A stretch of 64,000 nt of DNA, taken from Cricetomys ansorgei (lineage: Eukaryota > Chordata > Mammalia > Rodentia > Nesomyidae). Location: NCBI GenBank assembly GCA_026225945.1, contig JAMJFZ010002884.1, positions 2,232,001 to 2,296,000 of the forward strand, given 5' to 3'. Every line of letters begins with the position of its first letter. Position 1 is the first letter of the stretch. The notes below the pieces were generated by a model. That model was not told where the DNA came from. It did no database searches and saw nothing but the letters and a program-made list of their open reading frames with translations. The translations under genes and the position numbers were made by a program. Shown here piece by piece: positions 44,381-56,884 of this stretch.

Positions 44381-45064
44381 TACTCTTATCATCATTATCT
44401 CTGATAAAAATGATAACCAATCTCTGTTTAAATAATATTCTACTTTGCAATCCTGCCCTGTATGACAAGGAACCCATGTTTACTGGAAACATAATGAACC
44501 TATATCATTTCCCTTTAAATTCTGGATTTTGGTTGTAGTTTTGTCTTTTGAAACTATACTGGCCATGTCTCTACAACTTTAGTGTGGATGTTTTAGTAGC
44601 TTGAAGTGTTTTGTTTTGAAGGGCTTGAGTTGTTTGACATGACATTAGCCTTTCTCCAGGCGTTTTATGTGGTTTATGTGGTTATAAGGTTGGATGTAAA
44701 GTCAAGTTTTATGTTTCTTTTATTTGATTTTGGGCTAAAGTTCTTACTTTCATTAAATTCATTATTTTTGTTCCATATCTTACATTTTGTTATTTTTGTA
44801 GTCTAATTTCCTACCAGTTTTGTGCATTTGCTTAAGGATACAAATTGTTCATTACTTTTACATGACTAGTGGACTTGTTCGGTTCCAATTAGAGTTCTCA
44901 AACTTGTCTTCTACAAGCCTACGTGTGATAATATCTTCTATTATTATACTAGTCCCTTGATTTTTTTTGCCCTTTCTAATGATCTCATAATTCTGTTTCA
45001 GCTTTTAAAAATACTTCTTTGATACTTCTTACTCATTTTATTAACTGATATTTCTTGATACTTC
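44381..45064. other. No gene
   Basis: T-rich sequence. It may be reverse L1 3' UTR upstream of the next element, but nothing is certain. Confidence 0.35.
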
Positions 45065-45480
45065 TTTTGATATTTCTTCTCATTTTAAAAATTGCTTAAT
45101 TTAAATTAAAATATAATTACATAATTTCTCCCTCCAACATTCACATGTCACCCTTGCTCCCTTTCAAGTTCATGGCCTTTTTTCCTTTATATATATATCC
45201 TGCTGAGTTCATGCAGTATTGCTTGTGTATGCATGATTTCAGGGCTGCCTATTTGGTATTGGATAACCAATTAGGGCTCTCATCCTTGGGGAAGATTCTC
45301 CATTTCTCAGCAGTTATTAATTGCCTGTATCTCTTTATCTAGGTGTGAGGCCCCATGAAAATTTCCCTCATCCACATTGGCATTTCATTTGGTGTTGTCC
45401 TTGTTTAGGTATTCATATTATTGACACTTAAGGTGTACAGCTTCCCTGTCATTTCTAGAAGACACATCTTGCAGTAGGAC
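45065..45480 (-). mobile_element. L1 3' UTR, reverse orientation (Lx-type)
   Basis: ATTACATAATTTCTCCCTCC ... CCCTTTCAAGTTCATGGCC ... GGATAACCAATTAGGGC ... GTGAGGCCCCATGAAAATTTCCC follows the reverse of Lx 3' UTR text. Confidence 0.75.
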
Positions 45481-45599
45481 TTCTTGGTCCTCAGTCACCT
45501 CTGCCACAATGTTCCCTAAGCCTTATTAGGTGAGTTGTGTTGTAGATGTCAATTGGTTCTTCTCTGCAGTTTCACCATTTCTGTATTATTAATGATTGT

Positions 45600-45935
45600 G
45601 CACTTAAACTGTGTGTATGCGTGTGTCCACATGTGTGTTGGAACACATGCACATGTATGCCTGTATGTAAGAAGGTCAGATGTCAGCTTTGGGCATTTTC
45701 TTCAATCACTCCTCCTTTGAGATGGGGTGTCACTGAACCTGAAGCCCACCAAGTGTCTAGGCTGACTTTTCAGGAAGCCACAGGCTTCCTCCTGTCTCCA
45801 CCTCTTTGGTGCTGAGATTGGAGATAGATGCCATCATGCTCAGCTTTTTACATATGTGTAGGGTATCCAAGCTCAGGTCCTCATGCTTGTGTGGCAAATA
45901 CTTTATGCTCTGAGCCATTGCTTCAACCTTCTGTT
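45600..45935 (-). mobile_element. B4 SINE
   Basis: GAAGGTCAGATGTCAGC ... TTTGAGATGGGGTGTCAC ... GTCTCCACCTCTTTGGTGCTG ... GGTATCCAAGCTCAGG ... TGAGCCATTGCTTC. Confidence 0.75.
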
Positions 45936-46690
45936 CCTAACATTTGCACTTACACTTTGCATTTGTTCTCCCATTTGACATCTTGACTGTGACTCACTCT
46001 CCTTTTCATGTTTCAAACCACCTCGGGTTGAGATTAAGCCTGTGTTTTCCCTTAAATTGCTAAATATGTGACTAACATTCCCAAAAGAAAGGACAAGCAT
46101 ATGTGGGCATATTCAAGGTTATATTATTGTCATTCATCCTTTGGTGTGCACTACAATTTCTTCCTGTGTGATCACATCCAATAACACTTGTTAAATTTAT
46201 TCGTAGAGTCAGATGTCTTTTCTGAGCTCTGGACCCATTATTCAACTGCCTGTTTAATGTCTGCATTTTAATGCTTCAAACATTTTCAAACTAAACATGT
46301 CCTAAATTGAATTATTCTCCCCTTTGACCTGTATTTTTTTTCCATCTAAGTGAATAAGGCCATTAGACCCTTGTTCAACCTTGTTCTTTTTTATTCCACT
46401 TGTGCAATTCATCACCACCTAATGCTGATCTTATCTTTATCATAAGTCACTGCAATTATGCCTCTATTGGTCCCTTTACATCTTCTCTTGTTCTTCTCCA
46501 TTCCATTGTCAGTAATGCTGCCACAGTACTATTCCCTAAACTTACAATAAAGAACATGGAGAACATTACCCATAAAGTCCTATACACATCAGTCTCTTTT
46601 CCAGGTTAGACAGTGTGATGAATAAATACGATTTATTCAGATTACAAATGTTTTACATTTCTTATTTTTATTCTTTACAGATTGTAAACA
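45936..46690. other. No feature recognised
   Basis: Short frames on both strands lack recognisable domains. Confidence 0.4.
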
Positions 46691-46694
46691 CTTG

Positions 46695-46850
46695 ATTTTT
46701 TTGAGACAAGGTTTCTCTGTTGTTACTCTGACTGTCCTGGAACTCACTCTGTAGACCAGGCTGATCTTGAACTCACAGAGATCCATCCACCTGCCTCTGC
46801 CTCACGAGTGCTGGGATTAAAGGTGTGTGCCATCACCACCTAGCCTAAAT
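46695..46850 (-). mobile_element. B1 SINE, young
   Basis: TTTTTTTGAGACAAGGTTTC ... GTAGACCAGGCTGATCTTG ... GTGCTGGGATTAAAGGTGTG, one of the best preserved B1 copies in the window. Confidence 0.93.
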
Positions 46851-46854
46851 GCTT

Positions 46855-47042
46855 GATTTTTTGAGACAGCATGTCTTATATCCTAAGATAGACTGAAAAC
46901 CGCAATGCAGCTCTGGATGACTTTGATCTCCTGATCCTCATATCTCTACATCTGAAGTGTCGAGACTCCATGATTTATGCAGTGTTCCTGATAGAAACCA
47001 GGGCTTCCTATGTGCTAGGTAACTGAGCTACAGCCCCAGCGC
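46855..47042 (-). mobile_element. B1-ID composite, diverged
   Basis: TTTTTTGAGACAGCATGTC ... GAAACCAGGGCTTCCTATGTGC ... GAGCTACAGCCCCAGC. Confidence 0.65.
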
Positions 47043-47809
47043 AGAAACATTTTCGTTGCACACTTGACATCTCTGCATTGCATAATCTATTTTCTCCTCC
47101 ATACTGTATATGATTTAATGAATAAATACTTGATATAAAATGAATTAGGATCAGAAATCACTCAAGTTATTCTTCATAATGTCGTCACCTACATTTATTC
47201 CTATTCTACATATCCAATCTTCATTTTCCATGACCATACCCACAATGGGAATTGGGAAGTTTTTCTTTCAAGTTTGTAAAATTTCACTGACAACCATGTG
47301 CTGGTAGGATTTTGGAAGGTAAAATGGTGCCTTTATAGTCCATTCTGATATATATAATAACTATATCTTTGGAGAAATACCTTTTTTTCAGAATGACGTA
47401 AGCATCTATTTCATTCTTTATGGGTTGCTAAAGGAAGCATCTCTAGTCAGTAATTATTTGCTTTTTAATGTTATAGCATTTATGATGAAGCACAAATGAT
47501 TATACATTTGAAACCCTCCACGATTTGAAATAAAAACATCCTTTACATCTAAGAGGAAGTGTTTTCATTTCTGGAATGGGGGAGGCGAGAGAAAACAGTC
47601 TCATATATAAAGAACTGGCATTGATTGTGAACAGTCAAACATCAGAAAACTGGGATTTGTACCATGGTTGATAATCAAAACATTTTCCTGCCCATTCCTT
47701 TCATCCATGTAAATTAAAAGTGTAGGGTCTGTTTTTGTGTAAAGTTTTCCACAGTCTGGTAAAGAGTCTTACTACATCTATAAAATTATTCTAAGAGATG
47801 GCAGGGGCC
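47043..47809. other. No feature recognised
   Basis: A+T-rich single-copy sequence. Confidence 0.4.
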
Positions 47810-48008
47810 ACAGGTGCAGCTCAGTTGGTAGAGTATTTGCCTAGTATGCATGAAGCCCTGAGTTTGATACCCAGAATTGCATAAAACAGGGATGGTGGTG
47901 TACTTTTTACACTGGGCAGGTGGAGGCAAGAAGATAAAAGGTTCCAGGTCGTCTCTTGCTACATGTTGAGTTTGTGGTCACTCAGGGATGCATAACACCA
48001 TCTAAAAA
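47810..48008 (+). mobile_element. ID-B1 composite (B4-like)
   Basis: CACAGGTGCAGCTCAGTTGG ... GCCTAGTATGCATGAAGCCC ... GATGGTGGTGTACTTTTTAC ... GGTGGAGGCAAGAAG. Confidence 0.75.
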
Positions 48009-48159
48009 AGTGGCTAATTGTGATTATTTACTTTGAGTTGTTGTCAATGGAGAATTAATCATCTCTAGAGCATAGTTGTTGTGTTATAGATTGGCTACCC
48101 TTGAAATGTATATGCAGTACTCACAAAGCAAAACATAGGGAGAATACTAAAGCAGGATT

Positions 48160-48362
48160 ATTTTTGTCAGTGCAATCTTGATTTTGCCTCTGTATAACTA
48201 TGAATAACTTACAAATCTCTTTTGTCCGTGAGATTTATAATTTTCAAATAACTTATGCAATGTAATAACTTACAAATCTGTGCTGTCTTGTCAAATAGAC
48301 TTCGTCCTTTCTCTACTCTTTATTCATAGGGTTACTGTGAGGGTCAAATGAACGTACAAAAT
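48160..48362 (+). mobile_element. MIR-like SINE remnant
   Basis: A GATTTTGCCTCTGTATAAC start and TTCATAGGGTTACTGTGAGGGTCAAATG near the end fit MIR. The middle holds a local duplication of ATAACTTACAAATCT (48203-48217 and 48264-48278). Confidence 0.5.
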
Positions 48363-48379
48363 GGAAGCTCCATTTAAAA

Positions 48380-48588
48380 TGTTGGGTTGGATGGATGGCT
48401 CAGGCATTAAGAACACTTGTCCCAGGTTGGATATCTAGAACCCACTGGTGGCTCATGACCATTCCTAACTCCAGTTCTAGGGATAGGAAACCCTCTTCTG
48501 ACCAGACGGCACCAGACATGCACACTGGTGCACATATGTCTATGTGAGCAAGCTATTTATAACTTGAAATAAATGAATCCAAAAGTTT
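48380..48588 (+). mobile_element. B2/B3 SINE
   Basis: GGTTGGATGGATGGCTCAGGC ... AGAACCCACTGGTGGCTCATGACC ... GAAATAAATGAATCC. Confidence 0.82.
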
Positions 48589-48617
48589 TTTTTTTTAGAA
48601 AAATGTCCTATTGGTGT

Positions 48618-48689
48618 CTCTCTCCCTCCCTCTCCCTCCCTCTCTCTCTCTCTCTGTCTCTTTCTCTCTCTCTCTCTCTCTCTCTGTGT
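48618..48689 (+). repeat. CT-rich simple repeat
   Basis: (CTCCCT)n and (CT)n run over about 70 bases. The minus-strand open frame here is Arg/Glu low complexity. Confidence 0.93.
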
Positions 48690-48692
48690 TTT

Positions 48693-48718
48693 ACAATATA
48701 CTCTCTGGAGTATATTGT
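48693..48718. repeat. Perfect inverted repeat, 11-bp arms
   Basis: ACAATATACTC, a TCTG loop and GAGTATATTGT. No T-run or gene end suggests a function. Confidence 0.85.
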
Positions 48719-49799
48719 CACTCCAGACACCTGATCTCTCTCGTCCTTCACGTTCACTCTCATTGATAGCTGAATGTTGATCGATTTTTTTCATCTTAGT
48801 GCTAAATAAACAAGTTTGCCCATCAGTTTGTAAGTAGGTAAAGAATGAAAGGTGGAAGATTAGTAAATGCAGAATAATAATGAGACCTCCAAATGATAAG
48901 GCCCACAAATTTATAGCAGTTATTACAATTTATATTGCAATGAAGAAGCTAATGCAATGCAATTTACATCTTCAGACAACAGACATTTGTTATCAGCAAA
49001 CAAAAGAATCAGCATTTATTATCCAGGCATCAAAGTGACATGCTGAATATTAATATAAATATTACCATTTTAATACAATATGGATCTAATTGAATTAAAA
49101 TGGAAGAAATCCAAATTTTCCCACACAATTCTTCATTTTTTGTAAAAAAAAAAGAATATTATTTTGTACAATGCAGGTGAATAAAATGTATTACTTAATA
49201 TAACTATTTAAATGTATTAAATGGACCTCTTATATGTACTTTGTAAGTATGGTCAGATCTGCACATTCGAAATTGAAGTTCAAAATTTTAAATCTGGCAT
49301 AGATAGAAAGGTTAGACTGGATAAATCCATCTTTACTTGCTTAACATTAACATTTGTTGCCCAACATATGATGCATAATGCATAACCCTTTGCAATATGC
49401 CTTGTTTTTATGTGATTAATGATCCTGAAATGTATTTAGTAGTACATATTCAGTAGTACCCATATTAATTTTGTATACTACCTGGAGAATTCATGTGATC
49501 TTTGTATTATATTAAATTACAGGAAATTGTTGATGTATGAACATTTTTTACATACATATGGTACAATAAAAATGAACTTTTTCTTAAAAAGAGCACACAT
49601 ATATGTAAGTGACCTACCTGTTCATATCCTAGCTCACATGCAATTTGAGGGAGAATGGGGTGGGGCAGGGAATAGTCAAGTCTGTATTTTGCACAGAAAA
49701 ATCAATTCAAATTATGCCCACTGGTTGTTATGGCTGACTTTTAAAGCAGTAATATGCTACTTAATACATATGAGGATATAATATACTTGAATAGAAATG
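48719..49799. other. No gene; repeat-poor A+T-rich sequence
   Basis: No young SINE or L1 is recognised, in contrast to flanking regions. No coding frame is convincing. Confidence 0.4.
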
Positions 49800-52284
49800 G
49801 AAATCTTCTTTTATTCACTGTTATGAAAACATTCAGTTTATTTTCTTAAAGATTAAATACCATGTGAGTTACCATAATGACACATCTGCTTAAATGCATT
49901 TCCATTTATGTTATATCACTGGAAACTGTGGTGTTGCTATTTGGAGTAATCTCTGTTGTGTGCCTTGGTTAATGCTCAGTTAAGATCTGGATCCCATAGG
50001 GGTTGTTGTGATGAAAGAGGGTGGTTGTTTTCCTGGTGAACACAACCTGATCATAAATTAGGAATCATCACCCAAGGTAGTGCTTTCAAAGCAGTTTTAA
50101 TATCTGAAATTTGGGGTGGGGTGGTCAGATGACATGCAGACTGTGTCTTCATCAGCCTCAGCAACAACACATTGAGGACTCTGCTGTTCATTGCTGTTGA
50201 AAATGTAACCAGATTCATTCTTTCTCCAGCCACTGACTTCTCTACTGTAAAGTGCATTCAAATACTGTGGGCACAAAGGGAAAACCTGGAATGAGGGGAT
50301 ACCTGCATGCTCAAGTTCTTGGGCAGATTGCCAGCCTTGGGGAAGCCCATGAATGGTTAAGAGTAAAACATTTAAAAAGTCCATGGAGTCTGAGTATTGG
50401 ATATAGACACAAATTAAACCACCAGTATGTATTCCTGGAAGAGTGACTTTGCATTCTGGAAAATATAAAGCACAAAGTCCTATCCAAGTCTTAGCCTACC
50501 TGCTAGTTTCTTCTGAATGGTGCAAAATGCAGCTGCTATCTCTGACAGTGCACAGTTGTAGCAGGTGTGGCAGTCAGCCTCTCTGCTAAGTTTAGCTCTG
50601 CATGTGGGGATTTCACGATGTGCAGCCCCTTGGAGAGGGAAGCATTGGCAAATGACTGTGTATAAAAGTAGAATGCACTTGGGAATTTTACCACTATGCT
50701 AGATTTAGTAAAGGGGCCAAGCTAAATTGGTTACAGACTATAGAGAGAGATATATGCCTGGCACAGGTGCCATGAATTTCACATCCATTCTATTTTTGTA
50801 CCACTACCCCAGTCCCTAAAGGGGGAATCCATGAAATTTGATGACAATGCTTTAATTACAAGGGACAACTGTTTTTTTTTTTAATATTTTTTTGTGAGCA
50901 GGTAAAATCTAAGACAGGTATACCATTTCTTTGGCGGCAAGAATATGACTAACTTTGTAATTTCTCATTTGTAAACGTCACTCATCTCCTTTGGTTTCAC
51001 TTTGGAAAGTCAAGTTTTTTGAAAAAAATTAAATTATCCATTACTGGCACACTAAAGCAACTCATGACAATGGAAACATTTAAAATATATTTCTCTTATA
51101 GATAATAAGTGAAACACTTCAGTATTTTTGGCAGGGATCAGGAAGGGCAGAGAATTTCATGGGAAAGACAAATGTGACATTTGAGGACATTGATCTTATT
51201 AAGAATTTGTTGCAGAATAATTTTTAGTCATGTCCCCCTTAGTCTCTGTGTGTCTTATACTCATGTCTGAAAAGTGACAATAAAATAGCTCTCCGAACAG
51301 TTTTCAACAAGAAAAACTTGAGACCCAGAAAGCTGGCATGCTTTGGTCAAAGTCACAATCACTCAGTAACAGAATCCAGAGATCATTTCATTTCTGCTTT
51401 GAAATATACTTGAGTCTTCTTTGCCAAGTCCACCTTCAAATCAAGTTCGTATTTATGTGCAACTCAATCCTGGTTTGCCATAGGGAGGGAGAAAAAGACA
51501 AAGAAGCTGCATGTATAATGTAGAAATCCTTATCATGAGAACAGTTTGACTTTTTTTCCCCTTGATTTGGAGGCAGCTCATTGTCCCAGAATGTAGTAAT
51601 ACATCTGCTGCTATCAGAGTTTTTAAAAGTCCAGTAATAGTAATAACACAAATATAGTATGCACATTTTTTCTCACTCACCAGGAACTTTCTGCAAAACT
51701 TCTCTTTAAATAGTAATGGGTTCTTTAAATCTCTTCCTCCATTTGGGAGAAAGCCTGTGGCCTATGATGATAAAAGCATTGCTCTTTTGAGGAAAGATTA
51801 ATGATCTCTACCATTCACCTGTGACATGATTTAGCTCTATGTCAGGAGATGTCTGTGTTATGTATGCAGTAATTCTTTAGGGCTAAAGTAATAAATTAAA
51901 GCTTGTCATTTTTCTCAGGGGCTCCTCACAAAGGTAAATTCAAAAGTAAATTCTCGTTTGCTCTTGCAGCTTCTGGGGATCTTGTGTTTCAACAACTGCT
52001 GCATATGAATTTCTGTGGTCTGAGGTTTGTTCAAGGCTCAGGCGCTCTTTGGTTACTATGGAAACCTGCCTGCTCTCCCAGATGCTTTTTCCCTGTATTT
52101 CTTTAAAAGAATGATCTTAAGCCTCTTAGATGCCCCACAAGCACAGTCAAGATGGAAGAATGACAAGCAGAAAACACAGCAGCTTGGTGTTACATGGGAA
52201 GCCTCACATGAGAAAGTAAGCCTTCCTTCACATCAGCGTGTCAGGGGTTACTCTTATCTGCTGAGTCTTGCCATTATCCTGACC
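49800..52284 (-). other. Sertm2: Probable Sertm2 3' UTR / flanking single-copy sequence
   Basis: Downstream of the Sertm2 stop, about 2.5 kb contains almost no young repeats, unlike the rest of the window. Minus-strand AATAAA motifs lie near 49836-49841, with a GAATAAAA about 25 bases further on, so a long 3' UTR ending near 49.8 kb is possible. Only an old MIR remnant (about 51300-51420) is recognised inside. The open frames seen here on either strand are short and unlike known proteins. The extent of the UTR is inference. Confidence 0.35.
51296..51420 (-). mobile_element. MIR SINE remnant
   Basis: AACTTGAGACCCAGAAAGC ... GGTCAAAGTCACAATCACTCAGTAACAGAATCCAG is the reverse of the MIR core. 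Confidence 0.55.
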
Positions 52285-52661
<377 letters not shown>

Positions 52662-53099
52662 GATACAAAACAAAGTCAGTAGTATTTAAGCAGGAAGGCA
52701 GTTGTTTTCTAATTTGCCAATTGCTGCACTTCCCTGCCCTTTAGCAAGCGCCTCCCTCCCAAATAGGTATATCAGAATGGCTTAGTCAGTTTAGATAAGT
52801 AAGTAAATAATAAATAAATCTTCAGGTTTCACACTCTGAATCTTATACTGTGAAAACAAATATGGTGAAACTGCTTTATAATACTGGCATGGAGACAAGA
52901 ATTTCTTAGGGTATTATATTAGACCTGCTTTTTTATTTTTTTAGTAGGAGAAAAGGCTCCTTTTTATCCACAGCTCATCTAGATCTGTGGACTAATGGTA
53001 TAGATTAAATTGGGTTCTTCTGTGAGGCGATTTGCTAAAGGCTTTTGTATATCTCTGGCTCAGCATATCTGAGTTTTCACCGCTTTTGTCTGACTTTGT
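52662..53099. other. Presumed Sertm2 intron, no repeat recognised
   Basis: If the acceptor at 52659 is used, this is intronic. No young repeat is seen. Confidence 0.35.
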
Positions 53100-53334
53100 C
53101 AATCTTTCCTATGGTTGGAGATTGTAACTTTCCTGCCCAGATGCCCTGCTTGAAGGATATAAGACTACAGGACATGAATTGTCTTCAGCTTTGTTGACGT
53201 GCCTTGCTGTAGGCTGCAGGGAGAATGTGGCCAGACCTGCTGATTCTCAGGTGGAAGAGGTCCTAGAGATGCTGACAACAGGCCAAGACTCAGATAATTC
53301 GACTGCTAGGATTCTTCAACAGATTAATTTACCT
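53100..53334 (-). other. Candidate upstream exon boundary of Sertm2
   Basis: On the minus strand a TTTATTTATTTTCAG run abuts GTAAATT at 53332. It can be read as a strong 3' splice site, or alternatively as a CAG|GTAAAT donor. No clear matching donor or acceptor closes an exon, and the following 230 bases lack recognised repeats. It is offered only as a candidate non-coding exon edge. Confidence 0.25.
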
Positions 53335-53589
53335 GAAAATAAATAAATGAGAGAATGGTTCAATTATCTAAAAAAAAATGTCGCAAATTGTTTTGAAATA
53401 GGTATGAACATATGTATTGACAATTAGTTTGCTTCAGGAAAGCTAACTTTAAATAAAAAAAAAAAAACAGGGGTTTACACAATTTTAAGTGCCTTTTTTC
53501 TATGCAGGAAATGGCCATTAAAAGGTGAAAGAAGAATCACATCACTCACTAAACTGAAGTTGATTACTAGGCTAGATTAGTGTAGTGTT

Positions 53590-53795
53590 TTTCATGCTGA
53601 CTGATCATGAGATTACCTAGAGTTCTTATTAATATACAGATCCTGATCCCCAACCTAGATTTTTTGATTCTAATCTTCCAGGCCTTACTTTAGAGATTCT
53701 GACTTTATTGTTCTGGGATGGGACTTGAGCGGTGCTAACTTTTAAAAGCTCCCCAAGTAACTCTAAATTGCAACCAGGCCTGAGAACCGCAGGAA
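53590..53795 (+). mobile_element. MER5A (hAT-Charlie) DNA transposon remnant
   Basis: CTGACTGATCATGAGATTACC ... AGATCCTGATCCCCAACC ... CAACCAGGCCTGAGAACCGC follows MER5A order. An ancient eutherian insertion. Confidence 0.7.
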
Positions 53796-54409
53796 AGCCA
53801 GCCATTGAACCAAAGACCTGAATTTCAAGATTTGGTTTTCGGTCTCCAGGTCCCAGTGCCAATTGTCATTTTAATGAATCACAGAATGGTCAGGAATTCA
53901 GGATTGCCTAATATTGTTCTTGTCACACTTCTGTCGGCATCAGTATCAGATTGCTGGTAATATAGCCTTGTTCTGTCTCTTTTTAACAGACCTAATGAGT
54001 GTTATTAGAAATAGCTCCCATTACTCACCCTGTCACTTCTTTTTTTTTTCTCCCACACTGGGAGCACTTCAGTCTGAGTTTATATTCCCTAGTCTTCATT
54101 GCTATATTTCATGTGATTCACATGCATCTTAGTCTCCCCACTTAATGCCCCCACAGAGCCCTCCTCTTCATAAGAAATGAGCAAAAGCAAAAGGGAGAGG
54201 GTCTGCCTGTGTTGTCTTTGATGCAATGGTCTAGGATACATACTTGCTATACTTAAAGGTCCATGTATGTTTTTAGATTTGGGGCTGTCTGGGATCAAGG
54301 TCTAGAAATACACATTCTGTGAAAGTGATTCTTTGCACACTGAGCTTTGAGAATGAAATTTTTCTTTAGATAATCGATCTGTTTTATTGATTGCTTGAAG
54401 GTCTTGTTT
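53796..54409. other. No feature recognised
   Basis: No gene or repeat with confidence. Confidence 0.4.
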
Positions 54410-54830
54410 CTTTTTTTTATTAAGTTTTTGTCACACATTATATTTTGATTACATTCCAATTCCTCCTAGATTCTCCTCACCTCCCTACTCATCAAACTTC
54501 ATGTTCTTGCTCTCTCTCTCTTCTTTCTCTCTTAAAAAAACAAAGTAAAAAGGAAAACAGAACAAACAAAAAAACCCCAAAAAGATAGAAAACAAAACAA
54601 AGCTCCCTCCACCTCCCCCCTCCACACACACAATGCCTTAGTGTTGGTTTTGTGCTGGCCCACTACTCCTGGGTATGGGGTCTGCCCTAGAGAGTGGTTG
54701 ACATTCCATTGAAGAAAACAGTTTCCCTTTCCCAGCAGGTATCCATTGTAATAGCTTCTTGGTTAGGTGTGGGACCCTGTGTCCATCTCCCCTTCTTAGT
54801 GATGGGATTTTATCTGATTTGAATGTGTGC
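54410..54830 (-). mobile_element. L1 3' UTR, reverse orientation (Lx-type)
   Basis: TTTTTTATTAAGTTTTTGTCAC ... CCAATTCCTCCTAGATTCTCC ... GGTATGGGGTCTGCCC ... GGTTGACATTCCATTG. Confidence 0.78.
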
Positions 54831-54839
54831 AGGTCTTGT

Positions 54840-55140
54840 TCATGATGTTCTTACCTCCAGTACCTGTGACTCTGACCTTATGTGGTAATAAAACCTTTGC
54901 AGATGTAATCAAATTAAAATGAGGTCATTGAATTGGCCATAATCCAGTGACTGATGTCCTTATTAAGTCACACAGGGAGAAGACTGAAGCAGAGACTGCA
55001 GTGATGTGTCTACAAGCCAAAAATGTCAAAGAAACTGCCAACAAACACTAGAGGCCAGAAGAGAGACAAGGCTAGGAAGGATTCTCCCTTCAAATTTCTA
55101 AGGATGTGTTTTCTAGCTGATGCATGGATTTACATTAGTG
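54840..55140 (+). mobile_element. Old mammalian repeat (LTR-like, family not named)
   Basis: CCAGTACCTGTGACTCTGACC ... ACCTTTGCAGATGTAATCAAATTAA ... GTCCTTATTAAGTCACACAGG ... GATTCTCCCTTC has the order of a common eutherian repeat. Confidence 0.5.
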
Positions 55141-55184
55141 GCAATATAGACAGGCTCCTGGACTAAGAGAATACATTTTATTTC

Positions 55185-55322
55185 TGAGACAAGGTCTCAC
55201 TACATATCTCTGGCTGGCCTGGAACTTGATGTGAAGGCCACACTGGCCTCCAACTTGCAGAAAATTCACCTGATTCTGTCTTCCAACTGATGGGATTTGA
55301 GGGTTGTATCACATACACAGCA
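55185..55322 (-). mobile_element. B1 SINE, diverged
   Basis: TTCTGAGACAAGGTCTCAC ... GGCCTGGAACTTGATG ... GATGGGATTTGAGGG. Confidence 0.75.
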
Positions 55323-55454
55323 TCAATTTCTGTCTTTTTAGCCCACCTAGTTTATGCACCCGTGTCATGGAACCTCGAGGAAAGGAGCGCATGGAACAAT
55401 CACCTGCAGCCCTGGGCTTTTCGTGATAATATTTCTTAGTGGGATCCGAGAGAA

Positions 55455-55620
55455 ATCTTTTCACCAGAATAAATACACCTGGAACATGGAGTTAAAATGC
55501 AAATTCCTAGGCCATTTCCCTTGATCCCTGGTCAGAATCTCTGGGGACAGGACCTTGAGATTTCTGTTTGTAGCAAGTTACCCACTTAGTTTCTAAGCAA
55601 AACCTCAAGGGAATGCTTTT
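55455..55620 (+). mobile_element. MER5A-like remnant
   Basis: TTCACCAGAATAAATACACCTGG ... AAATTCCTAGGCCATTTCC ... CAGAATCTCTGGGGACAGG. Confidence 0.6.
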
Positions 55621-55624
55621 TAGT

Positions 55625-55669
55625 CACAGGTGTACTTCAGGATTACTTATTAAGTTTCTGGAGCATGCG

Positions 55670-55723
<54 letters not shown>

Positions 55724-55835
55724 CTTGCAGAGGTTCTGAATCATTCAGCTTATGTATAGGGTGAACATCTGTACGTCTTAAAAACTTCACAGGTGATTTT
55801 AATGTGCAGCCAAGAACTAGAAGCACCACTCTACA
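55625..55835 (+). mobile_element. MER5A-like remnant with (CA)n insertion
   Basis: GTGTACTTCAGGATTACTTATTAAG before a CA run (55671-55721). Then AGGTTCTGAATCATTCAGC ... CACAGGTGATTTTAATGTGCAGCCAAG after it. Confidence 0.65.
55671..55721 (+). repeat. (CA)n microsatellite
   Basis: About twenty-four CA units with one CC interruption. Confidence 0.95.
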
Positions 55836-56064
55836 AACAGAACAGAACACTTCAAATTCAAGACTCTTGACAGTCACAGGCAACTCACACAGAAGCATCT
55901 TTTGATCAAAAATGCTTCTTTGGGTATTAAATGTCTTGTTTTTCTTAGATAGGGCGTCAGTCTGAACAGATTTTCTTCCCAAACGACCTTCTCCCTGTGG
56001 CTCCTTACATTAAGAGTACAATAGCCTAGAGCAAGTCTAGGATATATAAGCCTCTTAGCTCAAG

Positions 56065-56180
56065 AGATGGAGGCAGGAGGACCAGGAGTTTAAGGCCATC
56101 CTGAGCTACATGGGACAATCAAGGCTAGCCTGGGCTACATGAGAGCTGTCACAACCCCTCCTACCAAAAAAAAAGACAAC
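56065..56180 (+). mobile_element. B1 SINE, 5'-truncated
   Basis: GAGATGGAGGCAGGAGGACCAGG ... GCCTGGGCTACATGAGAGC with A tail. Confidence 0.82.
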
Positions 56181-56640
56181 AGAAGGAATGATAATAACCT
56201 AGAAATAATAGCTTAATATGTTTTTCACCCTTGACTCTTATGAGTTACTTTCCCACACACCTTCCAGCTGAGAAGTAGAAGGAAAAAATCAGCATTTGTT
56301 ATGTATTAAGCCAAGTGAGAGAGACTTCAATAGTACTATAGTATCTTTCTGGTTGTCCCTGTAGCTGAAATACACAGGCTTTGATACATCATAAGCCTTG
56401 ACTTTTGGCACATTGGTCATCATTAGTAAATTAATGATTTTTTTGTTTACTAAGGAATGCAGTGAACAACCACACACAAACACCTGTGAACAAATACCAA
56501 CTACAAGAGAATAATCATTTATGATTTTTCTCATCTCATCCTCTATTTCATTCAAGCAATATCCAATACCCAATGCCTTGAATTTTGTTCAGCAACCTAT
56601 GCCTAAGCAATGTTTGTGCAATTTATTTTGAACTTTAAAA
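56181..56640. other. No feature recognised
   Basis: The 94-codon minus frame at 56289-56573 lacks recognisable domains. Confidence 0.4.
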
Positions 56641-56644
56641 AGTC

Positions 56645-56850
56645 TAACAACAAAGGAATGTATAAAGAAAATGAGAAATTATTATATATAGTGGAATTTT
56701 TTGAGCCATAAAAAAGAACAAAGTTATGCTGGTTTCATGAAAATGGATCCCACTGGAAATATTTACATTAAGCAAATTAAGTCAGTCTCAGAATGACAAA
56801 TATCATATTTTACCCTGTCTACAGGTCCTAATAGACACTTAAAGTACCTC

Positions 56851-56884
<34 letters not shown>

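Noticed and set aside
48540..48908. Arg/Glu-rich 122-codon minus-strand frame
   Set aside because: Encoded largely by the (CT)n/(CTCCCT)n repeat. Low complexity.
50051..50384. Two overlapping minus-strand frames (68 and 95 codons) in the repeat-poor region
   Set aside because: No recognisable domain or signal. More likely Sertm2 3' UTR than a second gene.
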